Origin: Dorea sp. 5-2
GTDB taxonomy: Bacteria > Bacillota > Clostridia > Lachnospirales > Lachnospiraceae
Assembly (NCBI RefSeq): GCF_000403455.2
Contig: NZ_KE159723.1
Coordinates: 14,548-78,547 of the forward strand
Length of the DNA: 64,000 nucleotides
Direction of reading: 5' to 3'
Within the stretch, counting starts at the first letter, position 1. The number at the start of each line of letters is the position of its first letter. A program made the translations under genes and the position numbers. Positions 1-8,292 of this stretch are shown in pieces. The notes under the pieces are model-generated. The model saw nothing but the letters and a program-made list of their open reading frames with translations. It had not been told where the DNA came from and did no database searches.

Positions 1-7
1 ACCAAAG

Positions 8-51
8 GGCCGCGTTATTCATTGCATTTTTTGGCAATGAATAACGCGGCC
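8..51. repeat. Perfect 18-bp inverted repeat (strong hairpin)
   Basis: Bases 8-25 are exactly complementary to bases 34-51, with an 8-nt T-rich loop at 26-33. No T-run follows the stem on either strand, so it is not a textbook Rho-independent terminator. It lies upstream of the ABC transporter ATPase gene and could separate it from genes outside the window, or act as an RNA-stability or regulatory hairpin. Confidence 0.75.
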
Positions 52-151
52 GCACAAACTGGCAGATTTGTCAATAGGAATTTGGAAATTTTTTGATAAA
101 AATATAAAAAATGTAAGCCCCCCTGAAAAGTGGAGGTGAAGAAAAATAAGG

Positions 152-205
152 GAACTCTGGAAACGCAGTGATTTCAAGGGCTGTGAGTTTCCGAGAGTAC
201 TCTCT
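152..205 (+). promoter_or_regulatory. Leader with two mutually exclusive hairpins
   Basis: The segment ACTCT-GGAAAC near 154-164 can pair with GTTTCC-GAGAGT near 187-198. The 3' arm is also half of a separate 12-bp palindrome (GAGAGTACTCTC, 193-204). The two structures cannot form together. The palindrome lies about 12 nt before the ribosome site of the ABC ATPase gene. This is compatible with an attenuator or operator, but no known riboswitch class is recognised. Confidence 0.3.
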
Positions 206-226
206 GAATAAAAAGAGGTGAAAAAG

Positions 227-1012
227 ATGATCATTGTTGAGGATCTTTATAAAACATTTGGAGAGCTGCAGGTACTAAAAGGTATAAACTGCCATATAAA
301 AAAAGGAGAGATCGTGTCGATCATCGGTCCTTCCGGGACGGGAAAGAGTACGTTCTTAAGATGTCTGAACTATCTGGAAAGACCGGAAAAGGGCACGATC
401 ATCATGGATGGATGCAAGATTAAAGCAAGATCGTGTACAAAGAAGGACATCTATGAACTCCGGCAAAAGACGGCAATGATATTCCAGAATTATTCCCTGT
501 TTTACAACAAAACCGTAGAGGAAAATATTATGCTTCCGTTGCTGACAGTGCAGAAGAAAAAGAAGCAGGAAGCAGCAGTGATCTCGGAAAATATATTGAG
601 ACAGATCGGTCTTCCGGATAAGAAAAGAAGTTATCCTTCTTCTTTGTCCGGTGGTCAGCAGCAGAGAGTAGGAATAGGAAGAGCTATGGCGATGAAAAAA
701 GAGATCATGCTGTTTGACGAACCTACCTCTGCGTTAGACCCTGCACTGAGGGGGGAAGTGCTTGACTTGATCCGTGTATTGGCAGAGACCAGAAATACAA
801 CGATGATCATCGTGACCCATGAAATTGCATTTGCAGAGAAGATTTCGGATCGGATCATCTATATGGACCAGGGCAGGATCATGGAGGAAGGTCCGGCATG
901 GCAGATCTTATCCGAGCCGAAAGAGGGTAGAACCAAAGAGTTTCTGAAAAACTATATAGATTATCAGGACAGCAGCAGCCGGAGGAATTCTGTTCCTTTC
1001 TCTGCAAAATAA
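227..1012 (+). CDS. Polar amino acid type ABC transporter, ATP-binding protein
   Basis: This is a 261-residue ATPase of the HisP/GlnQ group that would energise solute import at the inner face of the membrane. Visible motifs in order: Walker A GPSGTGKST (about residues 35-43), Q-loop MIFQNYSLF, signature LSGGQQQR, Walker B IMLFDEPTSALDP and switch histidine in VTHE. I chose ATG 227 over GTG 218 because AGAGGTG sits 6 nt before it. No permease or binding protein lies in the window; they may be to the left. Its last 49 bases overlap, tail to tail, the end of the nitrogenase-like operon. Substrate is unknown; the neighbourhood suggests it may serve the nitrogenase-like enzyme. Confidence 0.88.
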   Translation: MIIVEDLYKTFGELQVLKGINCHIKKGEIVSIIGPSGTGKSTFLRCLNYLERPEKGTIIMDGCKIKARSCTKKDIYELRQKTAMIFQNYSLFYNKTVEENIMLPLLTVQKKKKQEAAVISENILRQIGLPDKKRSYPSSLSGGQQQRVGIGRAMAMKKEIMLFDEPTSALDPALRGEVLDLIRVLAETRNTTMIIVTHEIAFAEKISDRIIYMDQGRIMEEGPAWQILSEPKEGRTKEFLKNYIDYQDSSSRRNSVPFSAK

Positions 1013-2154
1013 CTTGTATACTCATTCCAGTAGAGAATTCCAGAGACAGCCAGATGAGGATTGGAAAGATACCGGCAGTCGGATGGAAGCAGGGATCTAT
1101 AAACTGGATCTCCGATCACAAAATCATAGGGACCGTATTTTGCATGATCATTCGTAAGAGAATGTTCCATGAGCAGAGTGCGGTCCTTTCTTTCTGCATA
1201 GATAGGATCCAGTGAAAAATAAGTGGCAAGATGAACTTCTTCATAACGAAATTCTTGTCTCAGACAAGAACGGAGTGCATTTCCGTTGATCTGATCAGAA
1301 ATAATGAGAATGCGCCCTTTTTCTTTCGGTATGGATGGATCTTTTTGTAAGTTTTCAAGCATAGAAGGATCTTGGGTGGAAAAGAAAGATCTGAGATATT
1401 GCTGAAAGCTCTCGGTTCTTTTTCTTCCGACCGGAAATCCTGCGATATATGGGATCCCATATTTTTGAGAAAGGAGTCTTGCGGCATATATGCCGGCTGT
1501 GGAGACCGCTACCAGAAGCTTTGCCTTATCAGCAGAAGAGATGGCTTCTAGATCACCGCCATGTCCCCAGCATACGGCGGATCTTGCGCCGCATTCTTCC
1601 AGAAGGCATATGTAATCACAGATTGCCGTATCGTCCCAGTTATCCAGGGGAGTAGCTCCTAAGATGTGGACATCATATACCGGAGCATCGGGAAATCGTT
1701 TTGAGCCGGTGAACTTCTCTATCAGTCTTTTCAGTATCTTTTTTTGACCGTCTTCATAGTTATGAAGTCCGTTGGTATCGACGGATATGACAGGGAGACC
1801 TGTTTCTGATTCAATTACACCTTCCAGAGCCCGAAAATCTGTAGATATGATCATGGAGACAGGCGCTCCGACCAATACAATTGCCTTTGCGGAGAAATTA
1901 GCCAGCGCTGCTTTTATCTTTCTGATCAGGAGGGTGTCTACGCCGGTAATGGCATCCACTTCTTTTGCTGAAAAAGAAAAACTTTTGGGGATGCAGTGAA
2001 ATTTATAATAACGAGGCTCTGAAAAGTGCAGAGTCTGACCATTGCATCCATGAGGATCAATAAAAACCGTTAAAATATCCATTTCAAATAAAATAGAAGA
2101 CACTCCGGAGTAATCAGGAGCGAATGCCGGGAGGATCTGATATAAATTCTTCAT
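964..2154 (-). CDS. Nitrogenase component 1-like protein (NifD/K-like), second subunit
   Basis: A 396-residue member of the nitrogenase component 1 / oxidoreductase family. The N-terminal DPHGC (Cys37) matches the first P-cluster cysteine position of NifD/NifK. At the place where NifD/K carry a further cluster cysteine it reads VGAPVSMII, so that ligand is missing. The subunit probably holds only part of a cluster and pairs with the neighbouring subunit. ATG 2154 is preferred to the longer in-frame start because AAGGAATT precedes it and it lies just after the upstream stop (2157). Third gene of a NifH-D/K-D/K-like operon; reaction unknown. Not a true nitrogenase by length or cysteine pattern. 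Confidence 0.8.
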   Translation of the reverse strand: MKNLYQILPAFAPDYSGVSSILFEMDILTVFIDPHGCNGQTLHFSEPRYYKFHCIPKSFSFSAKEVDAITGVDTLLIRKIKAALANFSAKAIVLVGAPVSMIISTDFRALEGVIESETGLPVISVDTNGLHNYEDGQKKILKRLIEKFTGSKRFPDAPVYDVHILGATPLDNWDDTAICDYICLLEECGARSAVCWGHGGDLEAISSADKAKLLVAVSTAGIYAARLLSQKYGIPYIAGFPVGRKRTESFQQYLRSFFSTQDPSMLENLQKDPSIPKEKGRILIISDQINGNALRSCLRQEFRYEEVHLATYFSLDPIYAERKDRTLLMEHSLTNDHAKYGPYDFVIGDPVYRSLLPSDCRYLSNPHLAVSGILYWNEYTSYFAEKGTEFLRLLLS

Positions 2155-2156
2155 TT

Positions 2157-3548
2157 CTATAATTCCTTTCTTTCTTGACGGTAAATGATCCATCTGCGCT
2201 TTTTGTGTATTGTATCTTCGTCGGGAACAGAATGTGTCTGCCGCCTGCAGTCCAGTAAGCGGTTTATTCTTGTAATAAGGCGTTCTAAAGTAGCATAATC
2301 AATATAGGGGAAATGGATGGGTGCATCCATTGTATAAGGTGTGTTACGCAAATAAGGGAAGGGAACGCCGAAACTGATGTCATAGTTTTGAGGGGAATGT
2401 ATATAATTCCACATGCCTGGATGCGTATCATAATAAATACGTGTATCTGGATTCTCGGCGGCAATTTTCCTTAGTATGGGAAGATCAGCCGAAGCAGCCT
2501 TCCTTAAGAAAATAGCTTCCAGGCGAAAGCCTAAGGCTATCGTATCTAAAGCCACGTTCAAAACAGGAGAGATATTACGTTCTCCAACAGCACACGTAAT
2601 GTCTGCCGCTTTAGCTCTCAGCAGATGGATCAACTTTCTTGCTTTTTTATAATAAAAGCTGTCGTCGACAGATAGGTTCAGTGCTTCCGAGATCTTTTGG
2701 TAATACTCATGTATAGTATCCGGATCATAAGAGGGAAGTAAAACAATATATGGGATCTGGAATTTCCTTTTCATTTCTTCTGCCGCTGTTAAGGCACTTT
2801 CGCAAACCACAATATTGAGCAGGGAACAGATCATATTATCGCATGCTTCTAAAGAGATGAAGTCTCCTATATAATAAATTTTGTCGATACCGGCGTCATG
2901 GAGTAATGCAGGAAGTTCGCTGTCAGGCGACGGATCCTTCAAAATTCCTAAAATATTGACAGACTTTTCTGCAATCGGTTTATCGGGAAAGCGGAGTAAA
3001 CGGTAGATAGCAGTATACATATGATATAGTCCGCTTCCCGGCGTTCCCTTTAAGATGGGTCCCATAATCTGGGCGCTCACACGGATTCCATATTTTTTTG
3101 AGAGATGATCCGTGTAAAAATCATAATCAGTTCCAAGTAAAACATCTATACATGTCCCGCATAAAATAAGCCCTTTGACAATGGACGGCGTATATTGGAT
3201 GATTTGTTCGATAGCCCTGTCTATTTTATCTAAGTAATCACCAGATACAATGTCGTACTCTTCCAGGCAAAGGATCCACGAGCGTCCTGAGTTATGAGTT
3301 CCGCGTCCGGTCTCGGTAACATGAAGGCTGCAGCCTGGCGGTGAGATAATGAGAGAAACGGTCTCGGGTACGGCGAGAGGAGTGGTTGTCGGGATATCGC
3401 CTCTGTCTCCGTCGTCAGGTCCCGGACATAATACCTTTAACTCCAGATTGGCTTCAAGACGCAGTGGGACCGGGGTATGATCCTCTAACATGGTTATCAG
3501 ACGAGAAATTGTTATAAAGGGAGATGTGTTTTCTTTTAAATTCTTCAT
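2157..3548 (-). CDS. Nitrogenase component 1-like protein (NifD/K-like), first subunit
   Basis: A 463-residue component 1-like protein. It keeps PPGC (Cys73) and LILCGTC (Cys130, Cys133), which line up with P-cluster ligand regions of NifD/NifK, and EEYDIVSGD resembling the conserved DIVFGG stretch. Homocitrate/FeMo-cofactor ligand regions are not recognisable. The start overlaps the stop of the NifH-like gene by 4 nt, so the two are probably translationally coupled. With the NifH-like protein as ATP-driven electron donor, the pair should form a two-component reductase like DPOR, CfbCD or methylthio-alkane reductase. The substrate cannot be told from sequence. Confidence 0.82.
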   Translation of the reverse strand: MKNLKENTSPFITISRLITMLEDHTPVPLRLEANLELKVLCPGPDDGDRGDIPTTTPLAVPETVSLIISPPGCSLHVTETGRGTHNSGRSWILCLEEYDIVSGDYLDKIDRAIEQIIQYTPSIVKGLILCGTCIDVLLGTDYDFYTDHLSKKYGIRVSAQIMGPILKGTPGSGLYHMYTAIYRLLRFPDKPIAEKSVNILGILKDPSPDSELPALLHDAGIDKIYYIGDFISLEACDNMICSLLNIVVCESALTAAEEMKRKFQIPYIVLLPSYDPDTIHEYYQKISEALNLSVDDSFYYKKARKLIHLLRAKAADITCAVGERNISPVLNVALDTIALGFRLEAIFLRKAASADLPILRKIAAENPDTRIYYDTHPGMWNYIHSPQNYDISFGVPFPYLRNTPYTMDAPIHFPYIDYATLERLITRINRLLDCRRQTHSVPDEDTIHKKRRWIIYRQERKEL

Positions 3549-4300
3549 TCGATACTCTCCTTGATCAGTTGTTCGGCAAGAGACAGGAATTTCCTGGAAA
3601 CAGGGAGAGTAATATCGCCCTCTATGACGGTTTTGCTCTGGTTTTCATAGATCTGAATATTGGAATCGCGAGGAATATCAGCCAGAATCGGGATCTGATT
3701 TCTGGCTGAAAATTCCTGCACAAATGTTTCTTCATCCGGTATGTTTCGTCTGTTGAACAAGATCCCGTGGACATGGGCGTAGTTTCTGTCTTTAAAGTTA
3801 GCGACGGCATTGTATATATTCTGTGCCGCAAATAACGACATTTTTTCACCTGATGTTACGATCAGAATCTTTTCTGCATATCCATTTCGTATCGGGGCGG
3901 CGAATCCTCCGCAGACAACGTCTCCAAGCACATCATATAAGACAATATCAGGCTTAAGTATCTCAAAGGCATTCAGCTCTTCCAAAAGATTGAACGTAGT
4001 GAGGATCCCACGCCCGGCACAGCCGATCCCGGGAGTAGGTCCGCCTGCTTCTACACATAGGATCCCATTATAACCAATGGAGACAATCTCTGTCAGGGAC
4101 GGATAACTTTCGTGTTCTTTCAGATAATCTGTAACAGGGATTATCCTTCTGCCGCTTAGGAGATTGGAGGAGGAATCAGCTTTGGGATCACATCCGATCT
4201 GCATAACCTGATATCCGAGGGTACTAAAAGCGGCGGCAAGAGAACTTGTGATCGTAGACTTTCCAATACCGCCTTTTCCGTATACAGCAAATTTCTTCAT
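3545..4300 (-). CDS. Nitrogenase iron protein-like reductase (NifH/ChlL/CfbC family)
   Basis: A 251-residue P-loop ATPase, slightly shorter than NifH. Walker A is GKGGIGKST (residues 8-17), followed by CDPKADSS. Cys94 (GCAGRG) and Cys130 (DVVCGGF) are the two cysteines that in the family bridge a [4Fe-4S] cluster between two monomers. All the machinery for ATP-gated electron transfer is therefore present. First gene of the minus-strand operon with the two component 1-like subunits. No nifB, nifE or nifN is seen here, which argues against nitrogen fixation and for a nitrogenase-like (Nfl) reductase. Confidence 0.9.
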   Translation of the reverse strand: MKKFAVYGKGGIGKSTITSSLAAAFSTLGYQVMQIGCDPKADSSSNLLSGRRIIPVTDYLKEHESYPSLTEIVSIGYNGILCVEAGGPTPGIGCAGRGILTTFNLLEELNAFEILKPDIVLYDVLGDVVCGGFAAPIRNGYAEKILIVTSGEKMSLFAAQNIYNAVANFKDRNYAHVHGILFNRRNIPDEETFVQEFSARNQIPILADIPRDSNIQIYENQSKTVIEGDITLPVSRKFLSLAEQLIKESIE

Positions 4301-4591
4301 AATATTTCCAACTTTCTTCGAACGTATTTGTATGTATCATAATAAAACATAAGTGCAGGAAATTCTATAAATGTAAGGCAAATATGTTATTAACTATAAG
4401 CGAAGGTATCAGATATTGTTTAAAACTATAGTGCATTAGATGTAACCTTTTCTGCCTTTTCTCCCTCTAATATATGTAAATGTATGATCGTAATGTCTTT
4501 TGTACATATTTTGAGACGATTCCGAGAGTACATGATATAGAAAAAGACGTCTTTTTATTATATGATAGGTATTATGAAGGAAGGGAATGCG
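4301..4591. promoter_or_regulatory. Divergent intergenic region
   Basis: This AT-rich gap separates the nitrogenase-like operon (leftward) from the ECF sigma gene (rightward) and must hold promoters for both. On the minus strand TATGAT about 40 nt before the NifH-like start is a possible -10 without a convincing -35. On the plus strand TGTAACC near 4441 resembles an ECF-type -35, which would fit autoregulation by the sigma factor. No riboswitch is recognised. Confidence 0.35.
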
Positions 4592-5125
4592 ATGAATACA
4601 GAGGAACAATTACGGCTTGTGAAGAAGGCGATAAAGGGGGATCCGGATGCATATGGACAATTGATCGCAGAGCACCAGGAATATTTGTATAAGATGGCGT
4701 ACTTGTATGTACGTAACGAGGACGCTGCGCTGGATGTGGTCGGAACCGTGATGCTGAATGCGTATCAGGGGATACGTTCGCTTAAGGAACCGCAGTATTT
4801 TAAGACATGGATCACCAGAATACTGATCCGTACGGCGCAGAATGAATTGAAGAAGATGGTGTATTATAGTGAACTGGATAATATTTCGCTTCCGGATCGT
4901 TATGCAGGGGTAACTCTGGAAGAAAAATGTGATTTGAATTCGGCGATCGAACAGCTGTCAGAGAAATACCGCACAGTCATTTATCTGAAGTATTTCAGTG
5001 AATTTACGGTGAAGGAGATTGCGTTTGTAATGAATGCGCCGGAGGGATCGGTGAAGGCATATCTTAGCCGGGCACGGGAAGAGCTAAAGGAGATCTTGAA
5101 GGAGGACTATATATATGCAAATTAG
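4592..5125 (+). CDS. ECF-type RNA polymerase sigma factor
   Basis: A 177-residue sigma-70 family protein of extracytoplasmic-function type. Region 2 is near residues 20-85 (YLYKMAYLYVRNEDAALDVV) and region 4 near 115-170 with the helix-turn-helix VKEIAFVMNAPEGSVKAYLS. ATG 4592 is chosen because GGAAGGG lies just upstream; an earlier ATG at 4562 has no such site. The coding end overlaps the next gene by 11 nt, the usual arrangement of an ECF factor with its membrane anti-sigma partner. Confidence 0.88.
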   Translation: MNTEEQLRLVKKAIKGDPDAYGQLIAEHQEYLYKMAYLYVRNEDAALDVVGTVMLNAYQGIRSLKEPQYFKTWITRILIRTAQNELKKMVYYSELDNISLPDRYAGVTLEEKCDLNSAIEQLSEKYRTVIYLKYFSEFTVKEIAFVMNAPEGSVKAYLSRAREELKEILKEDYIYAN

Positions 5126-6245
5126 ATTTGATGATATCAGCGTTCCGACGGAGAAGCTGAATATGGTAGTAGAGCAGAATATGAGTGAGATCAGGAGGAG
5201 GTATGAGAAAAAGAAGCGCAGGGATTATCTGGTGCGGGGAGCTGTGGCAGCCGTAGTTGCGTTATTTATGGTTGCTGTCTTTACATCTGATCCGACATTT
5301 GCGGCGAAGCTTCCTCTTATCGGGCATATATTCGAAAGGGTGCAGGATGAACAGAAGTATTCGGGGAATTTTGCCGAGGTGGCAGAGCCCGTGACAGACA
5401 AGAATGTCAGCCAGTCAGAAGGGATTACGATTACCTTGTCAGAAATCTACTGTGATCCTAAGGCGATGTATATCTCTGCGATGATAGAGTCGGAGGAGCC
5501 GTTTCCGGAGGAAGTGAAGGAATCCAACATGTTAGAAGGGGATAATATCGGATACCATATGTATCTGTGGATCGATCAGCAGGAGCTTGACTTTATGACG
5601 CCTCTTCCGGAAGATTATGTTCCGCAGCAGTGGCCGGGAGAGGAGTATGAATGGACGTCTCTTGACCTGAAGGGAGAATATCTGGACGACCATACTTATG
5701 TCGGCGCAATGCGGGTTAATTTCAATGAAGCTCCGATCGCGTATTATGAGGTGCCGGAGGAATTTCACTGGAAATTAAAGGTGAACCATATAGGCAATAT
5801 GTATTATGAGAAGGACGGCGCCTGGGAATTCGAAACAGATGTTACGGTGGATACGGCGAAGTTCGATGTCGTGGAGGTCAATGAGAGTATGCCGAATGGC
5901 AATACCATCGAGAAAGTAACGTTGACGCCTTATGAAGTATATATAGACTATGGGTATGACAAGACCAAGATAGAAGAGGGATATGAACGGATAGATTCCC
6001 TCCAGAGTGTGATCCTGGACGGGGACGGCATACAGATCCAGGACACGGTGGGTGAATTTCCCCGCGCCATGTATAATATATCTAAGATCACGATATATTA
6101 TTTCGCAACACCGACGGAGGAGGTTCATGATGAGATCTATGAAAATATACATGGTAAAGTGCCGCAGGAACAGCTTGCGGATTATCTGGAAGAGGTCTCA
6201 ATGGGCAAGATAGAGGTGGATCTGGGAGAGTATATGAAAGAGTAG
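5115..6245 (+). CDS. DUF4179 domain membrane protein, probable anti-sigma factor
   Basis: A 376-residue protein with a basic cytoplasmic stretch of about 40 residues, one membrane segment (near 42-60, AVAAVVALFMVAVF) and a large extracellular domain beginning SEGITITLSEIYCDP, typical of DUF4179 proteins encoded beside ECF sigma factors. By that context it probably holds the sigma factor at the membrane until an envelope signal. The start is preceded by GGAGG and overlaps the sigma gene by 11 nt. The role as anti-sigma is inferred from position and topology. Confidence 0.82.
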   Translation: MQIRFDDISVPTEKLNMVVEQNMSEIRRRYEKKKRRDYLVRGAVAAVVALFMVAVFTSDPTFAAKLPLIGHIFERVQDEQKYSGNFAEVAEPVTDKNVSQSEGITITLSEIYCDPKAMYISAMIESEEPFPEEVKESNMLEGDNIGYHMYLWIDQQELDFMTPLPEDYVPQQWPGEEYEWTSLDLKGEYLDDHTYVGAMRVNFNEAPIAYYEVPEEFHWKLKVNHIGNMYYEKDGAWEFETDVTVDTAKFDVVEVNESMPNGNTIEKVTLTPYEVYIDYGYDKTKIEEGYERIDSLQSVILDGDGIQIQDTVGEFPRAMYNISKITIYYFATPTEEVHDEIYENIHGKVPQEQLADYLEEVSMGKIEVDLGEYMKE

Positions 6246-6287
6246 TACAGCATGGTATTAACTTTATTATATCTGGCGAAACACTAT

Positions 6288-7133
6288 TTAAGAACCAGTC
6301 TTTGGTATATAACGCATATCTCTTACATTATAGACAGTGATGAATGCCGACGGGTCTTCCTTGATAACATATTGCATCAATTTCTGATATTCGTTCTTAT
6401 CAACGATCGTGATGATCTCCGTCTGGGGCGTACCGCCATATGCGCCCCTTGCTTCGTAGATCGTCGCACCGCTTTTTAGAGTATATAATATCCAGTCGCG
6501 GATCTGTTTCTCCTTATCCTTTGATATGATACAGACTCTTCTCTTGATATTCTGTCCGAAGATGAAATGATCCAGCACCATGCCATTCAGATAAGTTCCC
6601 AGGACACTCAGCACTACCGTCTTCTTATCATACACGAATGCCGAACTCAATGCCACTAACATACCGCTGACGCTCATAGCTTTGCCCAGATCCATATGCA
6701 GATATCGGTTCATTATCTTCGCAACAATATCAAGCCCGCCCGAGGATGCGTTCATGTTAAAAAGAATACTAAGCCCTATGCTGACCGTGAAGATATAACA
6801 TGCTACGTCAAGCAGGGCGTCACCGGAGATCGAGCCGTTATCCGGCAGCAGGATCTCAAAGATACCGATGAATACCGGGAGCAGAATAGAAGTATATACC
6901 GTCTTGAAGCCGAATTCGTGTCCGCAGAGCAGGAATCCGGCGATCAGCAGGATAATATTCAGGATCATAGTGATCGCGGACACGGATAAGGGAATGAAAT
7001 TGGATAATACGATCGCCAGGCCGGACACGGAACTGACTGCCGCGTGGCTTGGGATCAGAAAGAAAAATACGGCTGCTGCAATGATCAGCGTGGCGATTGT
7101 CATTATGAGTATTTCTCGGATCGTTTTCTTCAT
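6288..7133 (-). CDS. YitT family membrane protein
   Basis: A 281-residue polytopic membrane protein with five or six hydrophobic segments in the first 190 residues, then a soluble domain with the DUF2179 pattern (SGATIYEARGAYGG and EIITIVDKNEYQKL). This order is characteristic of the YitT/DUF161 family, whose transport role is not settled. GGAAGGAG lies 10 nt before the ATG. It is convergent with the DUF4179 gene and appears to be a single-gene unit. Confidence 0.88.
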   Translation of the reverse strand: MKKTIREILIMTIATLIIAAAVFFFLIPSHAAVSSVSGLAIVLSNFIPLSVSAITMILNIILLIAGFLLCGHEFGFKTVYTSILLPVFIGIFEILLPDNGSISGDALLDVACYIFTVSIGLSILFNMNASSGGLDIVAKIMNRYLHMDLGKAMSVSGMLVALSSAFVYDKKTVVLSVLGTYLNGMVLDHFIFGQNIKRRVCIISKDKEKQIRDWILYTLKSGATIYEARGAYGGTPQTEIITIVDKNEYQKLMQYVIKEDPSAFITVYNVRDMRYIPKTGS

Positions 7134-7212
7134 TTTTTATGGTCTCCTTCCCTTTTTATATTTTCATTATAACATGGGGAGAACCAGAGAAAAAGAAGAA
7201 AAATCCCATTTC

Positions 7213-7407
7213 TTATTCATAGATAATACAATCTAATTGTTTTGTAACATCTTCTAATTTCTTTTCCAATTCTTCCTGAACCTGTTTGTTATGTAACTGC
7301 ATTGCCAGCCGTATCTGCATGTTCAGCGCGCACTGCTGATCTTTCAAGCAGGTGAATTTGGTTTTGCGGATTCCAGATGAGGAATTCGCTGTCTGATTAT
7401 TTTCCAT
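7213..7407 (-). CDS. Small coiled-coil protein of unknown function
   Basis: A 64-residue hydrophilic protein. ATG 7407 has AAAGGAG 9 nt upstream, a strong site that supports translation; an in-frame TTG at 7416 is inside that site. Residues about 35-60 (KQVQEELEKKLEDVTKQL) form a predicted amphipathic helix. There are two cysteines in the middle. It lies alone between yitT and the response regulator. No family is recognised. Confidence 0.6.
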   Translation of the reverse strand: MENNQTANSSSGIRKTKFTCLKDQQCALNMQIRLAMQLHNKQVQEELEKKLEDVTKQLDCIIYE

Positions 7408-7565
7408 AGATTCCAACTCCTTTGATCTGATAGATGTGTATTATGGTGCACTTGGATATCATAAATGAAAAAGATAAACTTAACTTAAACTCAGTCGGAC
7501 AAAATGTGAAAAAACTGTTAATTCCCGGATGAAGTGCATTTCTTTATATTCAGTTTAAATTCTCA

Positions 7566-7574
7566 TGTTATAAT
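7566..7574 (+). promoter_or_regulatory. Extended -10 promoter for the two-component operon
   Basis: TGTTATAAT is a perfect extended -10 (TGn plus TATAAT) 34 nt upstream of the response regulator ATG. No good -35 hexamer is seen at the usual distance, as expected for extended -10 promoters. Confidence 0.6.
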
Positions 7575-7608
7575 CAAAATGTATTTTATGAATCTGGGAG
7601 GTAGATGC

Positions 7609-8292
7609 ATGTTTCAGTTATTAGTCGTGGATGATGACAAGAATGTCCGGCGTTTTTTGTCCGCCGTTCTTTCCCATGCCGGATATAAAACTTTTCTGGC
7701 AGTTTCAGCGAAAGAAGCTCTTCCTATCATGGAGAAGAATAAAATAGATCTGATCATTCTTGATATCATGCTGCCTGACATGGACGGATACGCTTTCGCT
7801 GAATTGCTCCGGGGCTGCGGCAATGACATTCCCATATTGATGCTGTTGGCAAAGCAGCAGCCCCAGGATATCAGACAGGGATTCTTATCCGGCACGGACG
7901 ATTACATGACCAAACCCGTGGATGAAGAAGAGATGCTCCTGCGCATCAAAGCGTTGCTCAGACGGTCGAAGATCGTGTCTGAGCGCAGCCTTACGATCGG
8001 GAATACCACTTTAAACTATGACGCCTTATCTGTAAAATGCGGATCTGAGGAATGGGTACTGCCTCAGAAAGAGTTCTATCTTCTGTATAAGCTTTTATCA
8101 TATCCCAACCAGATCTTCACCCGGATACAGTTAATGGAAGATATCTGGGGACCGTCCTCGGATTCCTCGGACGCTACCGTCAGCGTACATATTAATCGTC
8201 TCAGGAACCGCTTTGAGAATTGCCCGGATTTCTCGATCATCACGATCCGGGGGCTTGGATATAAGGCGCAGATCATGGAGGGTACACTATGA
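7609..8292 (+). CDS. OmpR/PhoB family response regulator
   Basis: A 227-residue regulator with a receiver domain (residues 1-115) and a winged-helix DNA-binding domain (about 128-225). The phosphoacceptor is Asp52 in LDIMLPDMDG, and the conserved Lys is in DYMTKPVD (Lys102). The usual switch Thr/Ser after the fourth strand is replaced: PILMLLAK has Leu80. This might alter phosphorylation switching. ATG 7609 follows GGGAGG; the longer in-frame start has no ribosome site. The end overlaps the kinase gene by 4 nt. The target is unknown. Confidence 0.88.
   Translation: MFQLLVVDDDKNVRRFLSAVLSHAGYKTFLAVSAKEALPIMEKNKIDLIILDIMLPDMDGYAFAELLRGCGNDIPILMLLAKQQPQDIRQGFLSGTDDYMTKPVDEEEMLLRIKALLRRSKIVSERSLTIGNTTLNYDALSVKCGSEEWVLPQKEFYLLYKLLSYPNQIFTRIQLMEDIWGPSSDSSDATVSVHINRLRNRFENCPDFSIITIRGLGYKAQIMEGTL

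Noticed and set aside
19-234. Minus-strand ORF over the left end
   Set aside because: It lies over the hairpin and the leader of the ABC gene and has no ribosome site; a shadow frame.
964-4300. True nitrogenase (nifHDK)
   Set aside because: Subunits are short, lack recognisable cofactor ligands and part of the P-cluster cysteines, and no nifB/E/N genes are present.
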